This document shows positions 52,692 to 61,258 of a DNA stretch of 64,000 nucleotides, piece by piece (positions within the stretch are counted from its first letter, which is position 1; each line of letters starts with the position of its first letter). The position numbers and the translations under genes are program-made. The stretch spans positions 62,001 through 126,000 of the forward strand of contig NZ_JPKG01000028.1 in assembly GCF_000735605.1 (NCBI RefSeq). Direction: 5' to 3'. The notes below the pieces were generated by a model that did not search any database, had not been told where the DNA came from, and worked only from the letters and a program-made list of their open reading frames with translations. The stretch comes from Allobosea sp. LC85 (GTDB lineage Bacteria; Pseudomonadota; Alphaproteobacteria; Rhizobiales; Beijerinckiaceae).

Positions 52692-52919
52692 ATGAAGCTC
52701 CTCGTTCACAGCCTCGGAGCATGGGTGGCCGTCGAAGCGGCTTCGGGACGTTTCTCACGCCCTGTCGCGGTCGGCCTCGCCATGCTGGTCTCACGGCTGG
52801 GTGGGCCAACCGCCGCGTTGACCCTCGCCGGTTTCGCCCTCAAGCAGTTGCATGATGCCGGCGCCTTTGACGACATCAGGGTGCCGCAACGACGCCACCG
52901 ACGGCTGCGCGGCCGTTAG
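52692..52919 (+). CDS. Small hypothetical protein
   Basis: 75 aa with an Ala/Leu/Val-rich middle (VAVEAASGRFSRPVAVGLAM, then a second moderately hydrophobic stretch) and a basic end (RRHRRLRGR). The ATG follows AGCAGGATGACCGG. Its stop codon lies inside the composite palindromic repeat at 52915, as often happens at real 3' ends. No family recognised; it may not be translated. Confidence 0.4.
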   Translation: MKLLVHSLGAWVAVEAASGRFSRPVAVGLAMLVSRLGGPTAALTLAGFALKQLHDAGAFDDIRVPQRRHRRLRGR

Positions 52920-53016
52920 ATGATCGGTCCGGATATCGTACCCGGTCCGATCATCTAACCTTCTGTGTTTGCATCGGCTTTGCCCCGAAAACCGCAATCC
53001 ACTTTTCGGGCCGATA
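52915..53016 (-). repeat. Composite palindromic intergenic repeat, copy 2 (reverse orientation)
   Basis: Read on the minus strand it has the same order as copy 1: ATCGGC.CCGAAAA...TTTTCGGGG.AAAGCCGAT, then GCAAACACAGAAGG and a second dyad built on GATGATCGGACCGG. The inner stem of module 1 (CCCGAAAA/TTTTCGGG) is perfect in this copy. Confidence 0.85.
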
Positions 53017-53054
53017 CTTTAGCCAGCCAGTTTCGCCTTGGCGCTGGAAATGCC

Positions 53055-53663
53055 TCAGTGCCGATTACCGCGGGCGACGCGTTCGATCTCGGCGCGCACC
53101 AGACGTTCCACCATGGTTGGCAGATTGTCGTCGAGCCAGGTCTTGAGCATCGGCTTCAGCATATCCTTGACCAGATCCTCGAGCGTGCGCGCGTTGTTGG
53201 TCAGGACCGTGTGGGCGAGCGCACCGAAGGCGTTGTTCACCGCCGAACCCGCCTGCTCCGAAATCAGGGCAGCCATATCGAGAGACGGCAGCGCGGACTG
53301 GACTGGAACGAAGGGTGGCGGCACGAACATCTGCGCCGACAGCTCCGGTTGCGGCTCCGGCTTGATCTCGGGCTCGGTCGGCTCGATGAAATCGACATCC
53401 AGGCTGGGCTGCATCGCCACTGCCGGAGGCTCAGACTCAACCTCCGCAGGCGGTGTCACCAAGCTCGCCTCAGCTCCGAGATCGAGCACGTCGTCATCGA
53501 TCTCTTCGACGAGTTGCAACTGCGGTGCCGCCGGTGGCGGCTCAGGTGCCGGCGGCGGCGCGCTCGCCTCAGCGGGCTTGACCTCGTCATCCGCGATGAT
53601 CCGGCGGATGGAGGCGAGAATCTCCTCCATCGACGGTTCGTTGGGCTTGGGTTGCGCGCTCAT
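53055..53663 (-). CDS. popZ: PopZ-like polar organizing protein (DUF2497)
   Basis: 202-aa protein with the PopZ layout: an N-terminal helix (EPSMEEILASIRRIIADDE), a long acidic Pro-rich disordered linker (about residues 30-130) and a C-terminal oligomerising region (DLVKDMLKPMLKTWLDDN, then MVERLVRAEIERVARG). PopZ makes a polar matrix that anchors the chromosome origin and cell-cycle proteins in alphaproteobacteria. The start at 53663 is followed by a Gln/Lys/Pro-rich lead. It lies downstream of tolC in the same direction, but a terminator separates them. Confidence 0.9.
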   Translation of the reverse strand: MSAQPKPNEPSMEEILASIRRIIADDEVKPAEASAPPPAPEPPPAAPQLQLVEEIDDDVLDLGAEASLVTPPAEVESEPPAVAMQPSLDVDFIEPTEPEIKPEPQPELSAQMFVPPPFVPVQSALPSLDMAALISEQAGSAVNNAFGALAHTVLTNNARTLEDLVKDMLKPMLKTWLDDNLPTMVERLVRAEIERVARGNRH

Positions 53664-53864
53664 GCTGGGTCCGACCACTCGACACCGGGCGCGCGAACCG
53701 AATCAAACGCAGCCCCAACGCTGAGTATTCCACGCAAACTGCGCCAAGCAAGGCGGGTACGGGCGCGCCCACAGGAGAAATCCGGATTGTTGCCGGAATG
53801 TCGCCCAGGGACCGCAGAACGGCGAACACAGCCAGCGCAGCGCTTCGCGTGGCGCAAAACAGAA

Positions 53865-53884
53865 ACGGGGGCCGCAGCCCCCGT
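53865..53884 (-). terminator. Terminator after tolC
   Basis: On the minus strand ACGGGGGC, four-base loop, GCCCCCGT, then TTCTGTTTTG: a strong GC stem with a U-rich tail, 20 bp past the tolC stop. Confidence 0.75.
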
Positions 53885-53904
53885 GGTCAACCTTCAGCTG
53901 TGCC

Positions 53905-55305
53905 TCAGCGCCCGTCAGGAACCTGGGTGCCCCAGAGCAGTCCCTTGACCTGATCGTAATGCTTGCGGGAGTCGTAGATCGCAGCCTTGAGCTTCAGCGT
54001 CTCAGCCGAGAGCCTGCCGACGGCCGAGAGCACGGCATAGGATGCGACGACCCGGTCACGCTGCGCCGTCACCAGCGTCGACCGCGCAATCACCAGTTCC
54101 TGCTGCGCGTTCAACACGTCAAGCGTGGTGCGCTGGCCGACCTTGGCTTCCTCGCGGACACCGGCAAGCGCGGTTTCAGCCGCCTGAACCTGCGCCTGAG
54201 CTGCGATGATCTGCGCCTTGGCAGCATCAAGACTGCCCCAGGCGGAGACGACGGCAGCGCGCACGGTGTCTCGCGACGTGTCGACGTCGATCCGGCGCTG
54301 ACCGGCCGTCTCCTTGGCCTGCCGAGTCCGCGAATAGACCTGGCCACCCTCATAGATCGGGATCGTCAGCGTCGCCACTGCACTGGCCGAGAAGCGATTG
54401 TCGCCAAAAACCTGGCTGTCGTAGCGCTGCGCGACCAGGCCACGCACACCCACGGTCGGACCGAGATCCGCTTCCGTGACCTTCACCTGCAACTCCGCCG
54501 CATCGACGCCATGCAGGGCTGCGATGATCGCAGGATGCCCTACCAGCGCGACGTCAAGCGCAACCGGCAGCGATTTGGGCAGCAGGTTCTCGATAGGCCG
54601 CCCCGGCGCGAGCTGCTTCGGCTCCACGCCGACATTCTGGCGAAAGCGCGCGATGCTGGTCTTGAGGTTCGATTCCGCCAAAATCTCCGCAGACTGCGCC
54701 TGCGACAAGCGGGCTTCCGCCTGCGCCACGTCGGTTCGGGTTACCTCGCCGACCTGAAATCGGTCACGCGTCTGGCGCAGCTGCTCCTCGAGAACCTCGA
54801 CGTTGTTGCGGTTCAGATTGAGAATTGCGGTGTCGCGCAGCACGTTCATGTACGACGTGGCGGCATCGAGCAGCACGTTCTGCTCGGTATTGCGCAGTGT
54901 CGCCCGCGCACCCAGAACCTGCGATTCCGCCTGGCTGACCGAGCTGCGGGTCTTGCCGCTGTCGAAGATGTTCTGGTCGATCTGGACGCCTGCGCCACGC
55001 GGCGCCAGGCGGGTCGTGCTGTTGCCGGCTCCGGGCTGATTGGCGTCTATCAGGCTCGCACCGATATCCGCCGAAGCGGTGATGCGCGGCCGGTAGCCGG
55101 ACAGTGCCTGCGGCACGTTCTCGTTGGTCGCACGCACCGCGGCGCGCTGCGAGTTCAGCGTCGGATTGCCGTTATAGGCCCGCGCCAGCGATGCATCCAT
55201 CGTCTGCGCAGAAGCCGATGTGGTCTGGCTGGTGGCCAAAACAGTGGCCAGAACCGCAGCGAGACCGTATCCGGCCGACTTCCGCTTAATTTCTTTATCG
55301 TTCAC
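53905..55305 (-). CDS. tolC: TolC-family outer-membrane efflux/secretion channel
   Basis: 466-aa outer-membrane factor with a signal peptide (residues 1-34, ending SASAQ) and two repeated coiled-coil halves. Repeat segments are SLARAYNGNPTLNSQRAAVRA and the later VALVGHPAIIAALHGVDAAELQV; the helical tips show RDRFQVGEVTRTDVAQAEARL and REEAKVGQRTTLDVLNAQQEL. It would serve type I secretion and RND efflux. It is 160 bp downstream of pcm on the same strand, the conserved alphaproteobacterial order. Confidence 0.93.
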   Translation of the reverse strand: MNDKEIKRKSAGYGLAAVLATVLATSQTTSASAQTMDASLARAYNGNPTLNSQRAAVRATNENVPQALSGYRPRITASADIGASLIDANQPGAGNSTTRLAPRGAGVQIDQNIFDSGKTRSSVSQAESQVLGARATLRNTEQNVLLDAATSYMNVLRDTAILNLNRNNVEVLEEQLRQTRDRFQVGEVTRTDVAQAEARLSQAQSAEILAESNLKTSIARFRQNVGVEPKQLAPGRPIENLLPKSLPVALDVALVGHPAIIAALHGVDAAELQVKVTEADLGPTVGVRGLVAQRYDSQVFGDNRFSASAVATLTIPIYEGGQVYSRTRQAKETAGQRRIDVDTSRDTVRAAVVSAWGSLDAAKAQIIAAQAQVQAAETALAGVREEAKVGQRTTLDVLNAQQELVIARSTLVTAQRDRVVASYAVLSAVGRLSAETLKLKAAIYDSRKHYDQVKGLLWGTQVPDGR

Positions 55306-55465
55306 GTGGACGCCTCTTGTGCGGACTCAAGTCTCGCCCAGGCATCGCCCCAGCCTCGGCATAGTTGGAGTGATTCATACCCGGAGCCGCAGCCCGCGCC
55401 AATCTCACCCAGGCGCAAATGGTCGTTTCCATGGCGCAGTGCCGCATAAATGCGACACTGCCGAA

Positions 55466-56107
55466 TCAAAATTCAAAACTCGGGACGCGGCGGAATTCTT
55501 CCAAAACAGGCGCCGCCGCATCGAAAACCGGCCTCGCCGACATGGATTGCGCGCTTTTTTGATAAAGCTGCACCCGCGCGGCTCGCCCCTGCCCCTCGAC
55601 CAGGATCAGCCGGCCATTATCGCTGACGAGGCCAAAAAGGCTCTCCGGAATGGTCTCGCAGGCGCCGCTGACGAGAATCGCATCGAAATGCGATTCGGCA
55701 GGCCGCGTGGCGCTGAGCGTCACGCCGACAGCGCCGGCTTGCGCCAGCGCCCCACGCGCCTGATCGAGAGCAGCCGCGTCAGGCTCCCAAAGCGTTGCGA
55801 CCGCGCCCATATCCGCCATCAGTGCCGCGCCATACCCTGTGCCACCGCCATATTCGAGCACGCGCTCGCCGGGCTGGATACTGAGCATCTGGATCATCCG
55901 CACGATCACCATCGGCGTCATCAGCGCCCGACTCGTGCCCGGCAAGGCGACAGACTGGTCGAGATAGGCAAGGTGGGAGAGTTCGGCGGGAACAAAAGCT
56001 TCGCGCGGGACGCGGTCGGCAGCCGCGAGAACCGCACGGTCCGTCACGTCATAGGTCCGCAATTGGCAATCCACCATCATCCGGCGCAGCTCGGTGAAGC
56101 TGTCCAT
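55466..56107 (-). CDS. pcm: Protein-L-isoaspartate O-methyltransferase family protein
   Basis: 213-aa SAM-dependent methyltransferase. The PCMT-type start (RRMMVDCQLRTYDVTDRAVLAAADRVPREAFVP, split) is followed by motif I in RVLEYGGGTGYGAALMADMGAVATLWE (split), and a DAILVSGACETIPESLFGLV segment. The catalytic-site region of classical PIMT is partly altered, as in the alphaproteobacterial tolC-linked group, so true repair activity is not certain. Confidence 0.85.
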   Translation of the reverse strand: MDSFTELRRMMVDCQLRTYDVTDRAVLAAADRVPREAFVPAELSHLAYLDQSVALPGTSRALMTPMVIVRMIQMLSIQPGERVLEYGGGTGYGAALMADMGAVATLWEPDAAALDQARGALAQAGAVGVTLSATRPAESHFDAILVSGACETIPESLFGLVSDNGRLILVEGQGRAARVQLYQKSAQSMSARPVFDAAAPVLEEFRRVPSFEF

Positions 56108-56454
56108 ATCCTCGATCTCCGTCTGCGCGGCGCGTGTTCGCCGTCCTCAGCTTTTGTTCGAGGCGGTCGCAAAAGGCAAGACGGACGCGGCAGCGCGCCG
56201 GTTCAGCTGCAGCAGGATTCCACGTCTGAGGAGCGACCGTGGCGGATCGACGGAACGAATGGTCGGGCCCCGACCAGCGAACCTCGGCGGACTGCAGTGG
56301 AGTGAGCCCGCGATGGCGAACGCGCGCCACCCTCGCGATCATGCTGAGAACTCAGACCAGCAAGCGCGCATAAAATTCGGAAATCACGAGCCAACGCCCT
56401 GCCCCTGGCTAAGGGGCCGACGCACGGGCTGCGAATTCTCAAGCTGAGAAGAGT
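56108..56454. other. Intergenic region upstream of pcm
   Basis: About 350 bp between the pcm start and tRNA-Asn. It should contain the pcm promoter; I see no gene, strong hairpin or repeat. Confidence 0.4.
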
Positions 56455-56529
56455 TGGCTCCCGGAGCAGGATTCGAACCTGCGACCAATCGATTAACAGT
56501 CGATTGCTCTACCGCTGAGCTATCCGGGA
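56455..56529 (-). tRNA. tRNA-Asn (GTT)
   Basis: A 75-nt cloverleaf including encoded CCA. The acceptor stem is TCCCGGA/TCCGGGA, the anticodon loop CTGTTAA gives GTT, and the T-arm is GCAGGTTCGAATCCTGC. Stands alone. Confidence 0.97.
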
Positions 56530-56719
56530 CCGATGGCCGGGGTAATAGCGACGCCTTTGTCCGGGCGCAAGCCCTTTACGACACTTCGATGGCAGGAATC
56601 CTGTTCATCCCCAGATGACAGATCAATTCAACGATTGCTGCTGTTCCCGGTTGCGGCCCGGCGCGCCATGTGGTTATAGGCAGCCCTAGGACATCACCGC
56701 AGCGTGATTGTCCGCGGAT

Positions 56720-56793
56720 GGCCTCGTGGCGGAGTGGTTACGCAGAGGACTGCAAATCCTTGCACCCCGGTTCGATTCCGGGCGAGGCCTCCA
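56720..56793 (+). tRNA. tRNA-Cys (GCA)
   Basis: A 74-nt cloverleaf including encoded CCA. The acceptor stem is GGCCTCG/CGAGGCC, the anticodon loop CTGCAAA gives GCA, and the T-arm is CCCGGTTCGATTCCGGG. Divergent from tRNA-Asn. Confidence 0.97.
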
Positions 56794-56949
56794 CCTCCCC
56801 AAAACCAGTACCCAGACTGCCCTGAACCTCGCGCACGCAGGGGCACCAGAGCTTTGCACGACATGAACGGTTCCGGACAATCCCGTTCATCACGGGTTCG
56901 AGCCCGATCGGCTTCCATGCTGTCGATCCGATTCACATGGAGACGAATC

Positions 56950-57246
56950 ATGCGAAACTTTTTCCTCGCCTCGGCCGTGATGCTGGGTCTGACGACTGCC
57001 CTGCCCGCAGCCGCGCTCGCAGCGCCGCCGATGACGGCAGGCGATCTGCTGAGCGGGACGTCCGATATTCAGCAGGTTCAGTATCGCGACTGGCGCCATG
57101 GCCGGGGACACTACTCCCACGGTTATCGCTACGGCCCACCGCGTGGATATTACGGCCGCCGCCATTACGGCCCGCCGCCCTATGGCTATGCACGCGGTCA
57201 CTGGCGGCATCGCCACTATTACGGCCGCCCCTATTACCGCTGGTAG
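56950..57246 (+). CDS. Small exported His/Tyr/Arg/Gly-rich protein
   Basis: 98 aa, with a signal peptide (residues 1-23, ending AALAA), a short linker containing IQQVQYRDW, and a tail of His, Tyr, Arg, Gly and Pro repeats (HGYRYGPPRGYYGRRHYG and similar). The tail could bind metal or cell-wall polymers. The linker resembles LVQSVQYRRY in the BA14K-like protein at 42138. The start at 56950 follows GGAGA, and a terminator follows the gene. Confidence 0.75.
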   Translation: MRNFFLASAVMLGLTTALPAAALAAPPMTAGDLLSGTSDIQQVQYRDWRHGRGHYSHGYRYGPPRGYYGRRHYGPPPYGYARGHWRHRHYYGRPYYRW

Positions 57247-57269
57247 CGCCGCACCGCAGCAATGCCGGG

Positions 57270-57294
57270 ATCGGCGCCATGACGGCGCCGATTT
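57270..57294 (+). terminator. Terminator hairpin
   Basis: ATCGGCGCC, five-base loop, GGCGCCGAT, then TTTCG: a 9-bp perfect stem 23 bp after the stop of the small exported protein. Confidence 0.65.
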
Positions 57295-57519
57295 CGTGCG
57301 AGCCGGTGGGCGCAGCACGCTGGTGGCTGTCACGCTCTCTTGCCGCGCTCGCTGAAGAGCTGGGGTCGCGCGACGGCAGGCTCGGCCTCATGCGGGACGA
57401 CCCAGCAAAAGCCCTCGTCCCGCGATCCCCGCAATCCTCGGCGGCAGCTAGGGGGACTTGACCGTCGTCCATATGAGAGCCTGTGCCTGCCGCGCCGATA
57501 TTCGCGGACAGCCGACGAG

Positions 57520-58774
57520 ATGCCGATGGGCAACTCCTCCGATTCGACCTCGTCCGTTGTGCCGGTCACACCCGAAACCGTCGCAACTGCGACACACGGC
57601 CTACCCACCGCGACCCGTCAGGCGCTGCGGCTCGCAACGCGGATCCAGTGCGGAGAACTCGTCATCGGTCCCCCCGATGGCAGAAGGCTGCGCTTCAAGG
57701 GCTCAGAATCAGGGCCGCAAGCTGAGCTCGTCGTGCATGATTTCAGCTTCGCTGCGCGTCTCGCCCGCAGCGGCGACCTCGGATTCGCGGAAGCCTATCT
57801 CCGGCGCGAATGGGATACACCCGATCTCGCGGGGTTCCTCGAACTCTTCGCTGCTATCCGGTGATCGAGCCCCCCTGCTCGCCGGCAAGCCGCTGGTCCG
57901 GCTCTGGCAGATGTTCCAGCACTTTCTGCGCCGCAATACCCGCGTGCAGGCGCGCAGGAACATCCATGCCCATTACGATCTCGGCAATCGCTTCTATAGC
58001 GCCTGGCTCGACCAGACCATGACCTATTCGTCGGCGCTGTTCAGCCCTGGCGAGACCGACCTTGCCGCCGCGCAGACGCGCAAATATCGCGCCCTCGCCG
58101 AGCAGACCGGCATCAAGCCCGGTGACGAGGTGCTGGAGATCGGCAGCGGCTGGGGTGGCTTTGCCGAATATGCCGCCCGTGAGATTGGCTGCAAGGTGAC
58201 GGGGCTGACGATCAGCCGGGAGCAATTCGACTTCGCGCGGGAGCGAACCCACAAGGCAGGGGCTCTCCGACCGCCTCCCCTTCAAGCTCCAGGATTATCG
58301 CGACGAGGCGGGAGCCTATGACCGTATCGCCTCGATCGAGATGATCGAGGCCGTCGGCGAAGCCTTCTGGCCGGCCTATTTCGGGCAGTTGCGCGATCGG
58401 CTGCGCCCCGGCCGCACGGCGGGCCTCCAGGCCATCACGATTCGCGACGAGAGCTTCAGGATCTATCGGCGCGAACTCGATTTCATCCGGGCCTATATCT
58501 TGCCCGGCGGCATGTTGCCGACGCCGACGATCATGAGATCGCTGGGTGAGCGTTTCGGCCTGTCGCTGGCGCACGAGCGCATCTTTGGGCTCGACTACGC
58601 CACCACGCTGGCAAGCTGGCGCGACCGCTTTCGCACCGCCTGGCCACAACTGATTCCGCTGGGCTTCGACGAGCGCTTCGGCGCATGTGGGACTACTATC
58701 TCGCCTATTGCGAAGCGGGTTTCCGCACCGGCAATATCGACGTGCGTCAGATGGTGTTTGCGAAATCCATCTGA
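57520..58774 (+). pseudogene. cfa: Cyclopropane-fatty-acyl-phospholipid synthase, frameshifted
   Basis: A nearly full-length cyclopropane fatty acid synthase read in four pieces. The N-terminal part (ATG 57520 to about 57860, with LGFAEAYLRREWDTPDL) is followed in the next frame by NIHAHYDLGNRFY, MTYSSALF and the SAM motif EIGSGWGGFAEYAA to about 58260. The third frame carries RIASIEMIEAVGEAFWP to about 58680, and a last piece has WDYYLAYCEAGFRTG to the stop at 58772-58774. Three frame changes make it a pseudogene unless the sequence has errors. Domain order is otherwise intact, so inactivation is recent. Confidence 0.85.
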
Positions 58775-58822
58775 CTGCGCCGGCCCTGAGCAGCCGGCGC
58801 GAGCCTTCTGTGGCGCATGCCC

Positions 58823-59836
58823 TCACGCTTCGAGCGCGAGCACGGCAAAGCTCGCGAGCCAGTGTTCGCCCATATAGTCGCCGGCGATATGGGGAAGCCC
58901 CGCCGTCAGGTGCCGTGCGGCAGCATCCTCCGCCAGGGTGCGACGCGGGTCGTCAGGCGCCAGCACGGCGGAGAGCGAGCGCCAGCACCACGCCCTGCTG
59001 AGGTTCAGCCCGTCGAGATGGGCGATCTTGCCATCCGTGCGATCGCTGACAGTCGCCGGCCGGAACAGGGTTTCCGGTCCGCTGTCTGCAAGCCTGGGCA
59101 GGAAGCCGTCGAACCAGGGCAGAAACTCGTCCTCCGGCAGAAGACGCCTCATGCATTCCGCCTCGATCAGCGCGGAGGACAGGAAATCGTCGCCGCTCGG
59201 TTCGCCCCAAGCCGGGCAATCCGTATCCCTGCCGAACCAGCGCCTAGCGGTATCGCGCAGCAGCCCCATGAAGGCATCGTCGCGCGTCACCGCCGCATAG
59301 TCAGCCGCCATCCTGAGGCCGAAGGCCGTGTTGAAATGCGTGCCGACGCGGACCGGATAGGTCGCGAGCGGCAGGAAGTCACGAAAGCGCTGAGCGAAAG
59401 CCTCCGCCAGCGGCGCGAGCACCTGAGACCAGCGTTGGTCGTCATGCAGGTGCAGTTCCTCGGCCAGCTTCAGAAGCCATGCCCAGCCATAGGGCCGCTT
59501 GAAGCCGCGCGCCGTCGGCGCCGCAAGATAGGCGCGCTCGACCGCGATCTTGTCGGCGGCGAACTGCTCGTCGAACAGCGCGCGAATCTCTGCGGCATGC
59601 GGAAGGCTCGGGAATCGGCGCAGCAGACGCGCCAGCATCCAGTAGCTGTGAACGCAGGAATGCCAGTCGTAGCTGCCGTAGAAGACCGGATGGAGTTCGC
59701 GCGGCGTCCTGGCGTCCTCGGGGCCGGCCAGGACATGATCAGGCTTGTTGGGATATTCGCGCCGGACGTGCCCCAGCGCAATCGCGGCAAACCGCGCAGC
59801 CAGTTCGGGCGTAAGATCAGATCGTGTCATCGGCAT
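58823..59836 (-). CDS. DUF2891-family protein
   Basis: 337-aa cytosolic protein with the DUF2891 opening (HVRREYPNKPDHVLAGPEDA) and the FYGSYDWHSCVHSYWML segment. It has many conserved Trp/His/Asp residues, as in (alpha/alpha)6-barrel enzymes (CPAWGEPSGDDFLSSAL, HLDGLNLSRAWCW). The family has no proven activity to my knowledge; a glycoside hydrolase-like fold is possible. Its start lies over the end of a symporter remnant on the same strand. Confidence 0.85.
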   Translation of the reverse strand: MPMTRSDLTPELAARFAAIALGHVRREYPNKPDHVLAGPEDARTPRELHPVFYGSYDWHSCVHSYWMLARLLRRFPSLPHAAEIRALFDEQFAADKIAVERAYLAAPTARGFKRPYGWAWLLKLAEELHLHDDQRWSQVLAPLAEAFAQRFRDFLPLATYPVRVGTHFNTAFGLRMAADYAAVTRDDAFMGLLRDTARRWFGRDTDCPAWGEPSGDDFLSSALIEAECMRRLLPEDEFLPWFDGFLPRLADSGPETLFRPATVSDRTDGKIAHLDGLNLSRAWCWRSLSAVLAPDDPRRTLAEDAAARHLTAGLPHIAGDYMGEHWLASFAVLALEA

Positions 59837-60129
59837 TCCCTTCGGTTGTCACGGCACGACCGGAGACGCCCGTGACCGGACAATCCTTACGCGACCTTGC
59901 GAGCAGCGCCTCGAGCAGGCGCGGCATGATGTAGATCGGCAGCTGAGTCGCTGCGAAGTAAAGCGCCATGCGGGGAGTTGCGGCGGCACCAAGCACCGAC
60001 CAGACCAGACCGACATTGCGGTTTCCGAAAATCAGGCCAACAGTCAGGCGTTCGCGCAAGGACCCCAGCAGTGCCAAGGCCCCGCCAAGCTGCATGCCGA
60101 GATTACAGGCGAAGGCAAGCGCCGGGCAG
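59817..60129 (-). pseudogene. Bile acid:sodium symporter-type transporter, C-terminal remnant
   Basis: About 90 codons with FACNLGMQLGGALALLG, RERLTVGLIFGNRNVGLVWS and YFAATQLPIYIMPRLLEALL, which match the last transmembrane helices of BASS/SBF-like transporters. The upstream four-fifths of the gene is gone. The reading frame continues into unrelated sequence above about 60129, where a LysR remnant on the opposite strand begins. Confidence 0.68.
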
Positions 60130-60350
60130 TCGTGGCGGTGCCCTTTGTGTTGGCAGGGACCGATCTCGTCGCGACCATGGCGGAGCGGATCGCCCGGCGC
60201 TTTGCCGACGTGGCAGGCGTGGCGGTCCTTCCCCTTCCCTACGAGGTTCCGGCCTTCGCGATCGATCTCGTGCACGGACTGCGCGCGACTTCGAACCCGG
60301 TGATGCAATGGTTTGTCGATCTCATCGTCAAAACCTGCCGGACGATCTGA
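60120..60350 (+). pseudogene. LysR-family regulator, C-terminal remnant
   Basis: About 76 codons reading VVAVPFVLAGTDLVATMAER, then FADVAGVAVLPLPYEVPAFA and NPVMQWFVDLI. This is the end of a LysR substrate domain of the NodD-like type. No helix-turn-helix part is present upstream. It abuts the symporter remnant within about 10 bp, so a single deletion probably fused the two. Confidence 0.65.
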
Positions 60351-60409
60351 AACACGCCACAATCGTCAGCCACGGCCATGACGTTTAGTCAGCCCCGGAC
60401 GACCTTCGC

Positions 60410-61258
60410 ATGTCGGATGCAAGCCCCGCCTTCCTCACCCGCGCAGCCCTGCGTACGGACCTCGAGCGCCTCGGCCTTCAGCCAGGCGACAGCGTGATGG
60501 TCCATGCCGCGATGAAACGCGTCGGGCGGTTGCTGAACGGTCCCGATGCCTTGATCGGCGCCCTGCTCGACGCAATCGGCGCTCAGGGAACGCTGCTGGC
60601 CTATACCGACTGGGACGGTGCCTATGACGACCTGCTCGACGATGAGGGCCGCGTTCCCGAAACCTGGCGCCCGCATCTCCCACCCTTCGATCCGGCGGCG
60701 TCGCGCGCCATTCGCGACAATGGCGTGCTGCCCGAATTCCTGCGCACCACCCCCGGCGCGAAACGCAGTGGCAATCCCGGTGCTTCGGTTGCAGCACTCG
60801 GTGCCAGGGCGGACTGGATCACGCAGGATCACCCGCTCGACTATGGCTATGGCGAGGGTTCTCCACTGGCGAAGCTCGTCGCCATTGGCGGTAAAGTTCT
60901 CATGGTCGGCGCGCCCCGCGATACGCTGACCCTGCTGCATCATGCCGAACATCTCGCGCAGATCCCGGGCAAGCGCATCCTGCGCCGCGAGGTCCCCTTC
61001 GCGACCGCATCCGGGACGCTCTGGCGCATGATCGAGGAATTCGACACAGGCGATCCCATCGTTGCCGGACTCGATGAGGATTACTTTGCCGAGATCGTCG
61101 GTGAATTCCTCGCCGCCGGACAGGGGCGGCAGGGACAGATTGGCGCAGCAGCAAGCATCCTCGTCGACGCTGGCGCGATCACCCGTTTCGGCGTCGCCTG
61201 GCTGGAAAACCGCTTCGGCGGACAGCTCAGGCCCGCTCTCGCTTCGCCTGGCCGGTAA
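60410..61258 (+). CDS. Aminoglycoside N(3)-acetyltransferase-like protein, AAC(3) family
   Basis: 282-aa acetyl-CoA-dependent N-acetyltransferase of the antibiotic_NAT family. Conserved parts are PGDSVMVHAAMKRVGRLLNG, GTLLAYTDWDG, NPGASVAALGARADWIT, the acetyl-CoA/antibiotic site at YGEGSPLAKLVAIGGKVLMVG (split) and the catalytic His region DTLTLLHHAEHLA. It may modify aminoglycosides or another amine. Nothing suggests recent transfer: composition matches the neighbours and there is no integron or transposon. Its 3' end overlaps the convergent SDR gene by 32 bp. Confidence 0.87.
   Translation: MSDASPAFLTRAALRTDLERLGLQPGDSVMVHAAMKRVGRLLNGPDALIGALLDAIGAQGTLLAYTDWDGAYDDLLDDEGRVPETWRPHLPPFDPAASRAIRDNGVLPEFLRTTPGAKRSGNPGASVAALGARADWITQDHPLDYGYGEGSPLAKLVAIGGKVLMVGAPRDTLTLLHHAEHLAQIPGKRILRREVPFATASGTLWRMIEEFDTGDPIVAGLDEDYFAEIVGEFLAAGQGRQGQIGAAASILVDAGAITRFGVAWLENRFGGQLRPALASPGR

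Noticed and set aside
56880..56910. ACGGGTTCGAGCCCGA, resembling a tRNA T-arm, downstream of tRNA-Cys
   Set aside because: No acceptor or anticodon arms around it and no integrase or element nearby, so there is no support for a tRNA fragment or attachment site.
60410..61258. AAC(3)-like gene as an acquired resistance gene
   Set aside because: No integron, transposon, repeat or compositional shift around it; it looks like a resident gene.
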